Assembly (NCBI GenBank): GCA_017621755.1
Contig: JAGASL010000035.1
Coordinates: 37,922-101,921 of the forward strand
Source of the DNA: Clostridia bacterium
Lineage (GTDB): Bacteria; Bacillota; Clostridia; Oscillospirales; CAG-272
Direction: 5' to 3'
DNA length: 64,000 nt
Made by a program: the position numbers and the translations under genes. Positions 1-9,189 of this stretch are shown one piece after another. Under the pieces are notes generated by a model that had not been told where the DNA came from, ran no database searches, and saw nothing but the letters and a program-made list of their open reading frames with translations. Numbering within the stretch: position 1 is the first letter of the stretch; every line of letters begins with the position of its first letter.

Positions 1-770
1 TCCGCCAGCACACCAAGGCCGGCGGCCATGGTCATGCCGTTGATGTTGTAGGGGTTGGTGGAATACTTGACGGTGTTGAGGTCGGCGATCAGCGCGGGCG
101 AGGCAATGCCGCAGCCAAGGCGCGCGCCGGCCATCGAACGAGATTTAGAAAAGGTCTGCGTTACAAGCAGATTATCGTATTTCCGCACCAGCGGCACACA
201 GCTCTCTGCCCCAAAATCCACGTAGGCCTCGTCAACCAGCACCACGTGATCGGGGTTTGCCTGTAAAATACGCTCGATCTCTGCCCGCTTCAGCGCGATG
301 CCGGTGGGGGCATTGGGGTTGGCGATAAAGACCGAGGCGTTGTTGTGGCAGTAATCTTCAATATTGATAGTAAAATCCTCGCAGAGGGGGATCTTTTGGT
401 AGGGCACCCCGTTCAGATCAGCAAAGACCTCGTAAAAGCCGTAGGTGATATCGGCAAACACGGCAGGGCTTTTCTGATCGCAAAAGGCCATAAAGGCGAA
501 ATTCAAGATCTCATCCGAGCCGTTGGTGCAAAGCACCTCATCTGGCGTAAGGCCGTATAGATCCGCCAGCGCCTTATGCAGCGCCGAGCAGGTCGGGTCT
601 GGATAAAGATGCAGGCGCGCGGCCGCCTCAGCCGCCATTTTTTGCGCCTTTTCGGACGGGGGAAAGGGCGACTCGTTGGTATTGAGCTTGATATAGCGCA
701 TATCCTTGGGCTGCTCGCCCGGGGTGTAGGGAACGAGAGCGCTGAGCTTCTCGCTGAAAAATCTGCTCAT
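1..770 (-). CDS. hisC: Histidinol-phosphate aminotransferase, C-terminus off the left edge
   Basis: PLP enzyme that converts imidazole-acetol phosphate and glutamate to L-histidinol phosphate in histidine synthesis. About 256 N-terminal residues are visible; roughly the last 100 lie outside the window. The substrate segment LNTNESP (29-35), the cofactor stretch VDEAYVDF (179-186) and the Schiff-base lysine K209 in TFSKSRSMAG fit the HisC branch of fold-type I aminotransferases. The ATG lies 2 bases after the hisD stop, so it is the distal gene of the his operon seen here. Nothing in the visible part suggests inactivation. Confidence 0.93.
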   Translation of the reverse strand, partial: MSRFFSEKLSALVPYTPGEQPKDMRYIKLNTNESPFPPSEKAQKMAAEAAARLHLYPDPTCSALHKALADLYGLTPDEVLCTNGSDEILNFAFMAFCDQKSPAVFADITYGFYEVFADLNGVPYQKIPLCEDFTINIEDYCHNNASVFIANPNAPTGIALKRAEIERILQANPDHVVLVDEAYVDFGAESCVPLVRKYDNLLVTQTFSKSRSMAGARLGCGIASPALIADLNTVKYSTNPYNINGMTMAAGLGVLA

Positions 771-772
771 GG

Positions 773-2047
773 TTACTCCTCTAAACGGATGACGGCGCTT
801 TTGGCGTGGGCGGTCAAGCCCTCCTGCTCGGCAAAGAAGGCCACGTCACCAGCCACACGGGCAAGTGCATCCTTGGTATAATAGGTATACTGGGTCTTTT
901 TTACAAAATCATCTACCGACAGGGGGCTGGAGAACTTGGCCGTGCCGCTGGTGGGCAGGGTATGGTTCGGGCCGGCGAAATAGTCGCCAAGCGCCTCGGG
1001 GCAGCTTCTGCCCATGAAGATCGAGCCGGCGTGGCGAATGCTATCTAAATAATCAAAGGGGTTGTCCACACACAGCTCAAGATGCTCGGGCGCGATTTCG
1101 TTTGCGATCTCGATCACGGCAGAAAGGCTATCTGCCACGATGATCTTACCGTTACGGTCGATCGATTCACGCGCGATCTCGGCGCGGGATAGCTGTGGGA
1201 TCTGGTTCTCCAGCTCGGCCGCTACCGCTTCGGCAAGCGCTGCGGAATCAGTGACCAGCACGGCGCTGGCCATGCGATCGTGCTCGGCCTGCGAGAGCAG
1301 GTCGGCCGCTACGTGGCGCGGGTTGCTTTTGCCGTCTGCCACGATCAAGATCTCGCTGGGACCGGCGATCATATCAATTGAAACGGCGCCAAAGACCTGC
1401 TTCTTTGCCTCAGCCACGAAGGCGTTGCCGGGGCCAACGATCTTATCCACCTTCGGCACGCTTTCGGTGCCGTAGGCCAGCGCGGCGATGGCCTGTGCGC
1501 CGCCCACCTTGAAGATACGGTCTATGCCGGCGATCTCGGCGGCCGCCAGAATCACGGGGTTGACCTTACCGTTTTTACCCGGCGGGGTGACCATGACCAT
1601 CTCGCGGCAGCCGGCGATCTTGGCCGGGATGGCATCCATCAGCACGGTAGAGGGATAGGCCGCCGTGCCGCCGGGCACGTAAAGGCCGGCCCGATCGACC
1701 GGGATGACCTTTTGCCCGATCACGATGCCGTTTTCATCATTGATAATAAAGCTGTTGCGCACCTGCTTTTCGTGAAACTTGCGGATGTTGGCCGCTGCAC
1801 GGCGCAAAATGTCGATAAAGCGCCCGTCAACCAGGCTCATGGCCTCGTCGATTTCGGCACGGGTAACGGCCAGGGCATCCAGCTCGGCCCCGTCAAAGCG
1901 CTTGGTGTAATCCAGCAGGGCGCTGTCCCCCTCTGCCCGCACGCGGGCGATGATCTCGCTAACGGTGGCCTCTACGTTCACCGTGGGCACCGCGCGGGCA
2001 AAGATATCGGCGTTTGCTACCTCGCCGTATTTCAAGATCTTGATCAT
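773..2047 (-). CDS. hisD: Histidinol dehydrogenase
   Basis: Zinc enzyme that performs the last two oxidations of histidine synthesis, L-histidinol to L-histidine with two NAD+. It has 424 residues, close to the usual length of about 430. The expected zinc ligands are all present: Q253 and H256 in LLSQAEHD, D355 in EALGDYF and H414 near the C-terminus. The catalytic Glu-His pair is E321-H322 in APEHLEL. Its ATG abuts the hisG stop codon with no gap and its stop is 2 bases before hisC, so translation is probably coupled across the operon. Confidence 0.97.
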   Translation of the reverse strand: MIKILKYGEVANADIFARAVPTVNVEATVSEIIARVRAEGDSALLDYTKRFDGAELDALAVTRAEIDEAMSLVDGRFIDILRRAAANIRKFHEKQVRNSFIINDENGIVIGQKVIPVDRAGLYVPGGTAAYPSTVLMDAIPAKIAGCREMVMVTPPGKNGKVNPVILAAAEIAGIDRIFKVGGAQAIAALAYGTESVPKVDKIVGPGNAFVAEAKKQVFGAVSIDMIAGPSEILIVADGKSNPRHVAADLLSQAEHDRMASAVLVTDSAALAEAVAAELENQIPQLSRAEIARESIDRNGKIIVADSLSAVIEIANEIAPEHLELCVDNPFDYLDSIRHAGSIFMGRSCPEALGDYFAGPNHTLPTSGTAKFSSPLSVDDFVKKTQYTYYTKDALARVAGDVAFFAEQEGLTAHAKSAVIRLEE

Positions 2048-2677
2048 TTATCGGTTCTCCTCTATCTGTGCCGAGAGGCTGGCGACCAGCCGCTCGATGG
2101 GCTCGTTTTTGAATTTGAAGTTGGCCTTGTTGGCGATCAGGCGTGCGCTGATATCTACGATGGTCTCTACCACCTCCAGGTTGTTTTCCCGCAGGGTGGT
2201 GCCTGTTTCTACAATATCCACGATCACGTCCGAAAGGCCGAGGATGGGTGCGATCTCGATCGAGCCGTTGAGATGGATGATATCGATCTCGCGCCCAAGC
2301 GAGGCGTAATGCTGCTCGGCAATGCCGGCAAACTTGGTTGCCACGCGCAGGCGACGGCGCACGTCATCGCGGAAGCCGGCCATGGCCGCCACCGCCATGC
2401 GGCAAACGCCGGTGTGCAGGTCAAGCAGCTCGTATACGTCCGGCTGGTATTCCAGCAAAATATCCTTACCGGCTACGCCGATATCGGCAGCGCCGCGCTC
2501 TACGTAAATGGCTACGTCTGATGGCTTGACCCAGAAATACCGAACACCGCATTCCTCGTTTTCAAAGATCAGCTTGCGGTTATTCTCGCGGATCGAGGGG
2601 CAGGCAAAGCCGGCCTTTTCAAACATGGCGTACACGCGCTCGCCAAGCCGCCCCTTAGGCAGGGCGATATTAAGCAT
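2048..2677 (-). CDS. hisG: ATP phosphoribosyltransferase, short catalytic form
   Basis: First committed step of histidine synthesis: ATP plus PRPP gives N1-phosphoribosyl-ATP. The 209-residue length is the short HisG form, which lacks the C-terminal ACT-like regulatory domain and works in a complex with HisZ, encoded just upstream. The N-terminus MLNIALPKGRLGERV and the PRPP loop ETGTTLRENN are typical. I chose the ATG at 2677, which overlaps the end of hisZ by eight bases (ATGCTTAA), because it gives the usual HisG N-terminus. A TTG three codons earlier (2686) is the alternative. Confidence 0.95.
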   Translation of the reverse strand: MLNIALPKGRLGERVYAMFEKAGFACPSIRENNRKLIFENEECGVRYFWVKPSDVAIYVERGAADIGVAGKDILLEYQPDVYELLDLHTGVCRMAVAAMAGFRDDVRRRLRVATKFAGIAEQHYASLGREIDIIHLNGSIEIAPILGLSDVIVDIVETGTTLRENNLEVVETIVDISARLIANKANFKFKNEPIERLVASLSAQIEENR

Positions 2678-3797
2678 GCTCTTCAACTGTTTCTACCCCG
2701 CTTTCCGTCAGGCGGCAAAGCTGCCTGTACTTGATCTTGCCCGGCAGGCTCTTCTGCGCGGTCACGCTCTTGCCCGTGGCCGTGATGGTACGCACAGCGC
2801 GGCGCACGGCAGAAAGGTCGCTCCCCTCGCCATACAGAAGAACCACGTCGATATCGTATTCCTTTTGCGGCATGCTCAGGCTCTCTAACAGGTCAGGGTA
2901 CACGGCAAAGCCGATCGCGCCGGAGCTTTTGCCCATTTTCTTCATCAGGTTATCATACTGCCCGCCCGACAGAATACCGGAGGGAATGCCCTCCAAAAAC
3001 CCGCGAAAGACGATGCCGTTATAATAATTCATATCGTTGATGACCGAAAAATCAATGCGGATGCTGCCGGCGGGCGCCTCACCCTCCAGCACTGCAAGCA
3101 CGCTGCGCAGCTCGCTAAGCGCCGCACGGCCGCTGTCACAAAGCGGCAGCTCCTCTAACGCCGAAAGTACCTGCTGCGGCTCACCATAGGTGGTGACCAG
3201 CTTGACAATGCTTGCCGTATGCCCCGCATCAACGCCGGCAGCCGCGCAAAGCGCCGCCACGCCATGGGCATTCTTTTCGCCAAGGCAGCGCAAAATGGCG
3301 GCACGGTGCTCTTCTGCCACGCCAGCCCCCTCCAGCACCGCCGAAACGATGCCGAGATGCGAGATATCCAGCACGAAGGCATCGCTGATCTCACGCAGGC
3401 TCTCTACGGCGAGCAGCAGTACCTCGCAAATACTGTAGGTATCAATATCCCCCACGCATTCCAGACCCACCTGGGTGATCTCCTTAAAGGAGCCGCTATC
3501 CTGGTCGACGCGGTAAACATTTTCCTTATAATACACCTTCTGCACGTAGCCGGGGGTATCCTTGCTGTTTTTTACGATCGAAAGCGTGACGTCCGGCTTT
3601 AAGGCCATCAGCTTGCCGCTTGGCTCGGTAAAGGTGATGATATGATCTGAGATCAGAAAGCTTTTATTGCGCACGTACAGATCGTACTCTTCAAACTTTC
3701 GCATCCGATACTGGCTGTAGCCGTAGCGGCCGTAAAGCGCCCGCAGGCGGGAAACCGCCCTTTCATCATATTTCAGCGTTCCTGCGGCTGGCATCAT
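2670..3797 (-). CDS. hisZ: ATP phosphoribosyltransferase regulatory subunit
   Basis: Histidyl-tRNA-synthetase-like protein without aminoacylation function that pairs with short HisG and gives it histidine feedback control. It has 375 residues from the chosen start. The N-terminal catalytic-core-like domain contains RMRKFEEYDLY and KPDVTLSIVKN, matching the class II synthetase fold. Position next to short hisG settles HisZ over a true HisS. The start ATG at 3797 overlaps the upstream stop as ATGA; a second in-frame ATG follows at once (3794). The reading frame stays open further upstream inside yerC, but no better start is visible there. Confidence 0.93.
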   Translation of the reverse strand: MMPAAGTLKYDERAVSRLRALYGRYGYSQYRMRKFEEYDLYVRNKSFLISDHIITFTEPSGKLMALKPDVTLSIVKNSKDTPGYVQKVYYKENVYRVDQDSGSFKEITQVGLECVGDIDTYSICEVLLLAVESLREISDAFVLDISHLGIVSAVLEGAGVAEEHRAAILRCLGEKNAHGVAALCAAAGVDAGHTASIVKLVTTYGEPQQVLSALEELPLCDSGRAALSELRSVLAVLEGEAPAGSIRIDFSVINDMNYYNGIVFRGFLEGIPSGILSGGQYDNLMKKMGKSSGAIGFAVYPDLLESLSMPQKEYDIDVVLLYGEGSDLSAVRRAVRTITATGKSVTAQKSLPGKIKYRQLCRLTESGVETVEEHA

Positions 3798-4093
3798 TGC
3801 TCGCCCTCGCTTTCCTCGTTTTTTGCCAACGCCGTGCGATAGCCGCCGCTGCCGTAAAGCAGGCACTTATTCACACGGCAGATGGTGGCCGTGCTGGCCC
3901 CCGTCAGGCGAGAGACCTCTATATAATTCTTACCCTCGTGCAGCATTTCTGCTACCTGCAGGCGCTGGGAAATATCCTGCACCTCCTTAATGGTACAGAT
4001 ATCCTCAAAAAAGGCGGCGCATTCCTCAACCGTTTCTAATTTTACAATCGTTTCAAACAGCCGCGCAACGGCGCCCTCGTTCGCTTTATACAT
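3794..4093 (-). CDS. yerC: TrpR/YerC-family repressor, probable histidine regulator (HisR)
   Basis: Small 99-residue DNA-binding protein of the YerC/YecD branch of the TrpR superfamily. The all-helical core includes EEVQD-type helix residues (TIKEVQDISQRLQVAEML) and the recognition region RLTGASTATICRVNKCL, diagnostic of TrpR-like helix-turn-helix proteins. Comparative regulon studies of Firmicutes assign this family to histidine-gene control (HisR), and here it is the first gene of the his operon. The ATG at 4093 has a good AGGGAGAG site 7 bases upstream; an earlier in-frame ATG at 4129 would fall inside the promoter. Autoregulation is inferred from the palindrome over its promoter. Confidence 0.88.
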   Translation of the reverse strand: MYKANEGAVARLFETIVKLETVEECAAFFEDICTIKEVQDISQRLQVAEMLHEGKNYIEVSRLTGASTATICRVNKCLLYGSGGYRTALAKNEESEGEQ

Positions 4094-4127
4094 ATTTTTT
4101 CTCTCCCTTATACGGAATTTACACGAC

Positions 4128-4156
4128 ATTTTAGCACACTAAAGTGATAAAGTCAA
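4128..4156 (-). promoter_or_regulatory. Promoter of the his operon
   Basis: Reading leftward, TTGACT (4156-4151), a 17-base spacer and TAAAAT (4133-4128) form a near-consensus sigma-A promoter. The predicted start of transcription lies about 30 bases before the yerC ATG. Confidence 0.82.
4129..4144. promoter_or_regulatory. Candidate HisR operator overlapping the his -10
   Basis: Imperfect palindrome TTTTAGCACACTAAAG: arms TTTTAG and CTAAAG match at five of six positions around the centre CACA. It covers the -10 and part of the spacer of the his promoter, the classic place for a TrpR-family repressor site. Assignment to the YerC protein is inference from position and symmetry. Confidence 0.6.
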
Positions 4157-4237
4157 GAGGTTTTTCAAAAATTCAAAAAAATTTTATACATTTCGCCGTT
4201 ACGGCTAAAAAAAACGCATAAATATACAAAAAATCTC

Positions 4238-4266
4238 TTGACTTGATAGGGGTGGTGTACTATAAT
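4238..4266 (+). promoter_or_regulatory. Promoter of ilvE
   Basis: TTGACT (4238-4243), 17-base spacer, TATAAT (4261-4266). It is back to back with the his promoter, whose -35 ends 82 bases to the left. No T-box or attenuator is visible between it and ilvE. Confidence 0.85.
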
Positions 4267-4310
4267 AAAAACCATCAAAGCAAGCGTTTTAGCACAGAGG
4301 AGGACACGAT

Positions 4311-5372
4311 ATGGAGATCACCATTACCAAAACCACCACCCCCAAGACCATGCCACCCGAGGACAAGCTCGGCTTTGGCAAGGTCTTTTCCGATCATATG
4401 TTTATTATGGAATACGAGCACGGCAAGGGCTGGCAGAACGCCCGCATCGTTCCCTTTGGGCGCATTGATCTGCACCCTGCCTCTACCGTTTTGCACTACG
4501 GTGCCGAGATTTTTGAGGGGCTGAAGGCCTACCGCCGCGCCGACGGTGGTGTGCAGCTCTTCCGCCCGATGGAGAATATTCGCCGTATGAACCGCTCGGC
4601 CGAGAGAATGTGCCTGCCCCTGATCGACGAGCAGGAGGCACTGGACATTCTGACCACCTTTGTAAAAATGGAAGAAAAGTGGGTGCCCCATTCCTTTGGC
4701 ACCTCACTTTACCTGCGCCCGTTTATGTTTGGCAACGACGAGAGCCTTGGCGTGCATATGCCGCACCATGCTACCTTTATGATCATTGCCTCCCCCAGCG
4801 GCAGCTACTATGCTGAGGGTATTAACCCGGTTGGCATTATGATCGAGAGTGAGGACGTGCGTGCCGTGCGCGGCGGCACCGGCTTTGCCAAGTGCGGCGG
4901 CAACTACGCTGCCTCTACCCGCGCGGGTGAGCGGGCGAACCAAAAGGGCTATTCCCAGGTGCTGTGGCTGGACGGCGTGGAGCGCAAGTACATCGAAGAG
5001 GTAGGCGCGATGAACGTGATGTTCAAGATCAACGGCGAGATCATCACCCCCGCTCTGACAGGCTCGATTTTGCCGGGTATCACGCGTATGTCCTGCATTG
5101 AGGTGCTGCGCGACATGGGCTACGAGGTCTCGGAGCGGCTGCTTTCGATCGACGAGCTGACCGATGCCATGAAGAACGGCACGCTGGAGGAGGCATGGGG
5201 CTGCGGCACGGCTGCGGTGGTTTCCCCCATCGGCCGCCTGTGCTACCAGGATGTGGAATATCCTGTTAACAACGGAAAAATCGGCGAGATCACGCAGAAG
5301 CTCTACGATACCCTGACCGGCATTCAGTGGGGCAAGATTGAGGACAAATACAACTGGATCGTGAGGCTGTAA
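4311..5372 (+). CDS. ilvE: Branched-chain amino acid aminotransferase
   Basis: PLP transaminase that interconverts the 2-oxo acids of the branched-chain pathway and valine, leucine or isoleucine with glutamate as donor. It has 353 residues and is of the eukaryote-like class IV type. Schiff-base lysine K194 sits in GGTGFAKCGGNYAAS, and LHYGAEIFEGLKAYR (61-75) is typical. GAGGAGG lies 7 bases before the ATG. It has its own strong promoter and its own terminator, so it stands outside the leucine T-box unit that starts just downstream and supplies all the other pathway enzymes. Confidence 0.96.
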   Translation: MEITITKTTTPKTMPPEDKLGFGKVFSDHMFIMEYEHGKGWQNARIVPFGRIDLHPASTVLHYGAEIFEGLKAYRRADGGVQLFRPMENIRRMNRSAERMCLPLIDEQEALDILTTFVKMEEKWVPHSFGTSLYLRPFMFGNDESLGVHMPHHATFMIIASPSGSYYAEGINPVGIMIESEDVRAVRGGTGFAKCGGNYAASTRAGERANQKGYSQVLWLDGVERKYIEEVGAMNVMFKINGEIITPALTGSILPGITRMSCIEVLRDMGYEVSERLLSIDELTDAMKNGTLEEAWGCGTAAVVSPIGRLCYQDVEYPVNNGKIGEITQKLYDTLTGIQWGKIEDKYNWIVRL

Positions 5373-5384
5373 GCCTGCACGCAG

Positions 5385-5412
5385 GGCCGCCCGGCAACGG
5401 GCGGCCTCTTTC
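5385..5412 (+). terminator. Terminator after ilvE
   Basis: Perfect 9-bp stem GGCCGCCCG (5385-5393) and CGGGCGGCC (5398-5406) with loop GCAA, followed by a pyrimidine run TCTTTCT. Confidence 0.85.
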
Positions 5413-5455
5413 TACAAAAAAATGAATTTTTTTCAAAAAAACTTGCATCTCCCTA

Positions 5456-5484
5456 TTGACAAATCGCGCTTTTTATTGTAAAAT
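5456..5484 (+). promoter_or_regulatory. Promoter of the leucine T-box operon
   Basis: TTGACA (5456-5461), 17-base spacer, TAAAAT (5479-5484). Transcription should begin near 5491, at the 5' edge of the T-box leader. Confidence 0.85.
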
Positions 5485-5490
5485 AACATA

Positions 5491-5768
5491 AAGACTGTGA
5501 TGGGAATCAAATTCACCGCGCATAGCAGAGAGCCGCCGGGTGGTGCAAGGCGGTATGCAACGTGATATTTCTCTCCTCCCTGAGTTGCCGACCGAAAGGC
5601 GTACGCCCAGTAGACTCGGACGGGTTCTCCCGTTATTGAGAGGCTTTGTTGATAGACAGGGCATGAGTGGGTGAGGCTTCACCAATAAAGAGTGGTACCG
5701 CGGAGTATAATTTCTTCGTCTCTTTTATGCAAAAGTAATGTACTGTTGCGTAAAGAGGCTTTTTTTAT
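5491..5768 (+). promoter_or_regulatory. Leucine T-box leader with intrinsic terminator
   Basis: tRNA-sensing leader upstream of leuA. The AG-rich bulge AGAGAGCC, the distal-loop GGTGGTGCAAGG and the segment CTCCCTGAGTTGCC mark stem I. The T-box bulge is AGAGTGGTACCGCGGAG near 5690-5705. The terminator arm ends in AAAGAGGC followed by seven T (to 5767). By alignment with the usual spacing before the CCTGAG segment, the specifier is CTC at 5573-5575 (an overlapping CTC is at 5571-5573), so uncharged leucine tRNA is the expected signal. It should allow read-through into the whole operon when leucine is scarce. Confidence 0.92.
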
Positions 5769-5806
5769 TCAGAAGCACCCCACGCAAGCAAGTGAAAGGA
5801 ATGACC

Positions 5807-7477
5807 ATGAAAAATTTTGATAAGTACAGCAAGCAATACTTCACGCCCGATGGGGTGACCATGGACTGGATCCACCGTGACGCGATCGAAAAGCCGCCGG
5901 TATGGTGCAGCGTAGACCTGCGTGACGGCAACCAGGCGCTGATCGTACCGATGAGCCTTGAGGAGAAGCTGGAATTCTTCAAGTTGCTGTGCGACGTGGG
6001 CTTTAAGGAGATTGAGGTCGGCTTTCCTGCCGCCTCAGAGACCGAATATGAATTTTGCCGCACGATCATCGAGCGCAAGCTGATTCCCGATGACGTGACC
6101 ATTCAGGTGCTGACGCAATCGCGCGAGCACATTATCGCAAAGACCTTTGAGGCGATCGAGGGGGCACCGCACGCTATCGTGCACCTGTATAACTCTACCT
6201 CCGTTGCCCAGCGCGAGCAGGTATTCCGCCGCGACAAGCAGGAGATCATTGATATTGCCACCTTTGGCGCTAAGCTGTGCAAGCAGTACCGCGAAAAGGC
6301 AAGCGGCCACATCTCGTTTGAATACTCGCCCGAAAGCTTTACCGGCACCGAGCCGGAATACGCTGCCCAGATCTGCAACGAGGTGATCAAGATCTGGGAG
6401 CCGACACCGGAGGATAAGGTGATCATCAACCTGCCGGTCACGGTGTCGCACTCAATGCCGCACGTGTACGCCAACCAAGTAGAATACATGTGCAAGAACC
6501 TCCTGCACCGTGAAAATCTGATCATTTCCCTGCACCCGCACAACGATCGCGGCTGCGCCGTGGCGGATAGTGAGATGGGTCTTTTGGCCGGTGGTGACCG
6601 TATTGAGGGCACGCTGTTTGGTAACGGCGAGCGCACCGGCAACGTGGATATCGTGACCCTAGCGCTGAATATGTATTCACAGGGCGTTGACCCCGGCTTA
6701 GATTTTTCCAACCTGCCCGCCATTACCGAGGTGTATGAAAAGGTAACGCGCATGCACGTATACGAGCGCCAGCCCTATAGCGGCCAGCTGGTATTTGCCG
6801 CCTTCAGCGGCTCGCACCAGGATGCCATTGCCAAGGGCATGAGGTTCCGTGAAAGCGGCAACAAGATCTGGAACGTGCCCTATCTGCCCATCGACCCGAC
6901 CGACATTGGCCGCGTGTACGAGGCAGACGTAATCCGCATCAACTCCCAATCTGGCAAGGGTGGCATCGGCTACATTCTGGAAACGCAGTTCAAGCACGTG
7001 CTGCCGCCCAAGATGCGCGAGGCCTTTGGCTACCACGTCAAGAGCATTTCTGACCACGAGCACCGCGAGCTGCAGCCCGCAGAGGTATACGAGATCTTCA
7101 AGCGCGATTTCGTCAACATCAATGATCTGGTAGATGTTGTGCGCGCCGTATATACCGATGAAAACGGCGGCATCCGCGCCGAGAGCGTGATCCGCTACCA
7201 CGGCAAGGAGCTGCAGATCTCCTCCTTTGGCAATGGCCGCCTTGATGCCATTGGCGAGGCGCTGCGCCAGGTGACCGGGCTTGACTATTCGCTAGAAAGC
7301 TATACCGAGCATGACCTGGAGGGCAAATCCAGCTCAAAGGCTGCCTCCTACGTCAGCATCCGCCACAATGGTAAGACCTACTGGGGCACGGGCATCGACA
7401 GCGATATCATCGTTTCCTCAGTCAAGGCGCTGGTCAGTGCCTTTAACATCATGTTCCGCGAGGACGAAAAACAGTAA
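5807..7477 (+). CDS. leuA: 2-isopropylmalate synthase, yeast/actinobacterial type
   Basis: Condenses acetyl-CoA with 2-oxoisovalerate, the first step specific to leucine. It has 556 residues and belongs to the longer LeuA type (TIGR00970-like) rather than the E. coli type. The DRE-TIM metallolyase core shows DLRDGNQAL (R39, D40) and the metal ligands H243 and H245 in SLHPHNDRG. A C-terminal LeuA allosteric domain (about 430-556) implies leucine feedback. The ATG at 5807 has AAAGGA six bases upstream; an ATG at 5801 directly follows that site and is less likely. It is the first gene after the T-box. Confidence 0.95.
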   Translation: MKNFDKYSKQYFTPDGVTMDWIHRDAIEKPPVWCSVDLRDGNQALIVPMSLEEKLEFFKLLCDVGFKEIEVGFPAASETEYEFCRTIIERKLIPDDVTIQVLTQSREHIIAKTFEAIEGAPHAIVHLYNSTSVAQREQVFRRDKQEIIDIATFGAKLCKQYREKASGHISFEYSPESFTGTEPEYAAQICNEVIKIWEPTPEDKVIINLPVTVSHSMPHVYANQVEYMCKNLLHRENLIISLHPHNDRGCAVADSEMGLLAGGDRIEGTLFGNGERTGNVDIVTLALNMYSQGVDPGLDFSNLPAITEVYEKVTRMHVYERQPYSGQLVFAAFSGSHQDAIAKGMRFRESGNKIWNVPYLPIDPTDIGRVYEADVIRINSQSGKGGIGYILETQFKHVLPPKMREAFGYHVKSISDHEHRELQPAEVYEIFKRDFVNINDLVDVVRAVYTDENGGIRAESVIRYHGKELQISSFGNGRLDAIGEALRQVTGLDYSLESYTEHDLEGKSSSKAASYVSIRHNGKTYWGTGIDSDIIVSSVKALVSAFNIMFREDEKQ

Positions 7478-7497
7478 GCAGTAAAGGAAGAAACCGT

Positions 7498-9189
7498 ATG
7501 AAAATGACAGGTGCAGAGATCATCGTGAACACCCTGATCGAGCAAGGCGTGACCGACGTTTTCGGTTACCCGGGCGGCCAGGTGCTGAACATCTATGATG
7601 CTCTTTATAAAAACAGCGACCGCATCAACCACGTGCTGACCGCGCACGAGCAGGGTGCCTCCCACGCGGCAGACGGCTACTCACGCGCGACTGGCAAGGT
7701 GGGCGTATGCATTGCCACCTCTGGCCCCGGTGCCACCAACCTGGTAACCGGCATTGCCACCGCCATGCTGGATTCGGTGCCCCTGGTGGCCATTACCGGC
7801 AACGTGCCCTGCCCCCTGATCGGCAAAGACAGCTTTCAGGAGATCGATATTACCGGCATTACCCTGCCGATTACCAAGCATAATTACTTCATCAACAACG
7901 TAGCCGACCTGGCAGACGCCATTCGCGAGGCATTTCAGATCGCCAAATCCGGCCGCCCCGGCCCGGTGCTGATCGACGTGCCGAAGGACGTACAGATCGC
8001 CGAATACGAATACGAGGCGCAGGCGGTGGTAGAAAAGATACCGCTGCCGAAGGCCGCGGACACCGAGATTGAAGAGGCCATTCGCATGATAGCCGAGGCT
8101 AAGCGCCCCTACATCTATATCGGCGGCGGTGCCGCCGGCCTGGGCATGGGGCGTGAGATCTTAGCGCTTGCTGAAAAGATCGACGCCTATATCGGCTGTA
8201 CCTTTATGGGTCTTTCGGCCATACCGGATGGGCACCCCCGTTTTCTTGGCATGCAGGGCATGCACGGGCACTATGCCTCCTCAATGGCGCAAAAGGATGC
8301 CGACCTGATCATTGGCGTGGGCGTTCGCTTTAGCGACCGTGCCACCGGCAACGTGGCCAAATACGCCAAGAACAGCAGGATCATTCAGTTAGACCCCGAC
8401 TTTGCCGAGATCAACAAAAACGTAAAGGTAGATTTAGGCATCATTGCCGACGTGCAGGATTCCTTTATGCGCATTGCCGCCGGCTGTGCCACGGCCGAGC
8501 ACCCAGAATGGGGCAAGCTGATTGCCGGGCTGAAGGAGGACGAGCTTCGCTTTGAGGCCGAGGCAGAGGCTGCCTCGAAGGCCCCGTTACCGCCCAAGGC
8601 CGTATTTGATATTATCAACGCAAAGAAGCCGGCCGGCACCATCACCGCTACCGATGTGGGTCAGCACCAGATGTGGGCAGCCCAGTACGCCAGCTTTGAC
8701 CGCCCGCGTCGCTTCGTTTCCAGCGGTGGTCTTGGCACCATGGGCTTTGGCCTTGGCGCCGCCATCGGCGCTTACGTGGCCACGGGGGATACCACCGTGC
8801 TGATCACGGGTGACGGTAGCTTTGGCATGAACCTGAACGAGCTGGCCACAGCCGTTTCCTACAACATTCCCGTAATCATCGTGCTGATGAACAACGGCGT
8901 GCTGGGCATGGTGCGCCAATGGCAAACGCTATTTTTTGGCAAGCGCTATTCAAACACCGTGCTGGATAGACAGACCGATTTCGTAAAGCTGGCCGAGGCC
9001 TTTGGCGCGATCGGCTACCGCGCCGAAACGCGCGAGGAATTTGCCGAGGCCTTTGACAAGGCGCTGGCAGCCGGCCGCCCGGTGGTGATCGACACCCTGA
9101 TCGGCTGTGATGAATTCGTGCTGCCGATGCTACCGCCAGGCGGCTCGATCGATGATATCATCGTCAAGAAGGGGGGAGACGAGGCGTGA
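7498..9189 (+). CDS. ilvB: Acetolactate synthase large (catalytic) subunit
   Basis: Thiamine-diphosphate enzyme that joins two pyruvates, or pyruvate and 2-oxobutyrate, to start valine/leucine and isoleucine synthesis. It has 563 residues with the three domains of the TPP-enzyme family. The catalytic glutamate is E51 in LTAHEQGASHAADGY and the TPP/Mg motif begins GDGSFGMNLNE near residue 437 and ends at MNN. An AAAGGA site precedes the ATG. Its stop overlaps the ilvN start by four bases (GTGA), consistent with equimolar subunits. Confidence 0.96.
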   Translation: MKMTGAEIIVNTLIEQGVTDVFGYPGGQVLNIYDALYKNSDRINHVLTAHEQGASHAADGYSRATGKVGVCIATSGPGATNLVTGIATAMLDSVPLVAITGNVPCPLIGKDSFQEIDITGITLPITKHNYFINNVADLADAIREAFQIAKSGRPGPVLIDVPKDVQIAEYEYEAQAVVEKIPLPKAADTEIEEAIRMIAEAKRPYIYIGGGAAGLGMGREILALAEKIDAYIGCTFMGLSAIPDGHPRFLGMQGMHGHYASSMAQKDADLIIGVGVRFSDRATGNVAKYAKNSRIIQLDPDFAEINKNVKVDLGIIADVQDSFMRIAAGCATAEHPEWGKLIAGLKEDELRFEAEAEAASKAPLPPKAVFDIINAKKPAGTITATDVGQHQMWAAQYASFDRPRRFVSSGGLGTMGFGLGAAIGAYVATGDTTVLITGDGSFGMNLNELATAVSYNIPVIIVLMNNGVLGMVRQWQTLFFGKRYSNTVLDRQTDFVKLAEAFGAIGYRAETREEFAEAFDKALAAGRPVVIDTLIGCDEFVLPMLPPGGSIDDIIVKKGGDEA

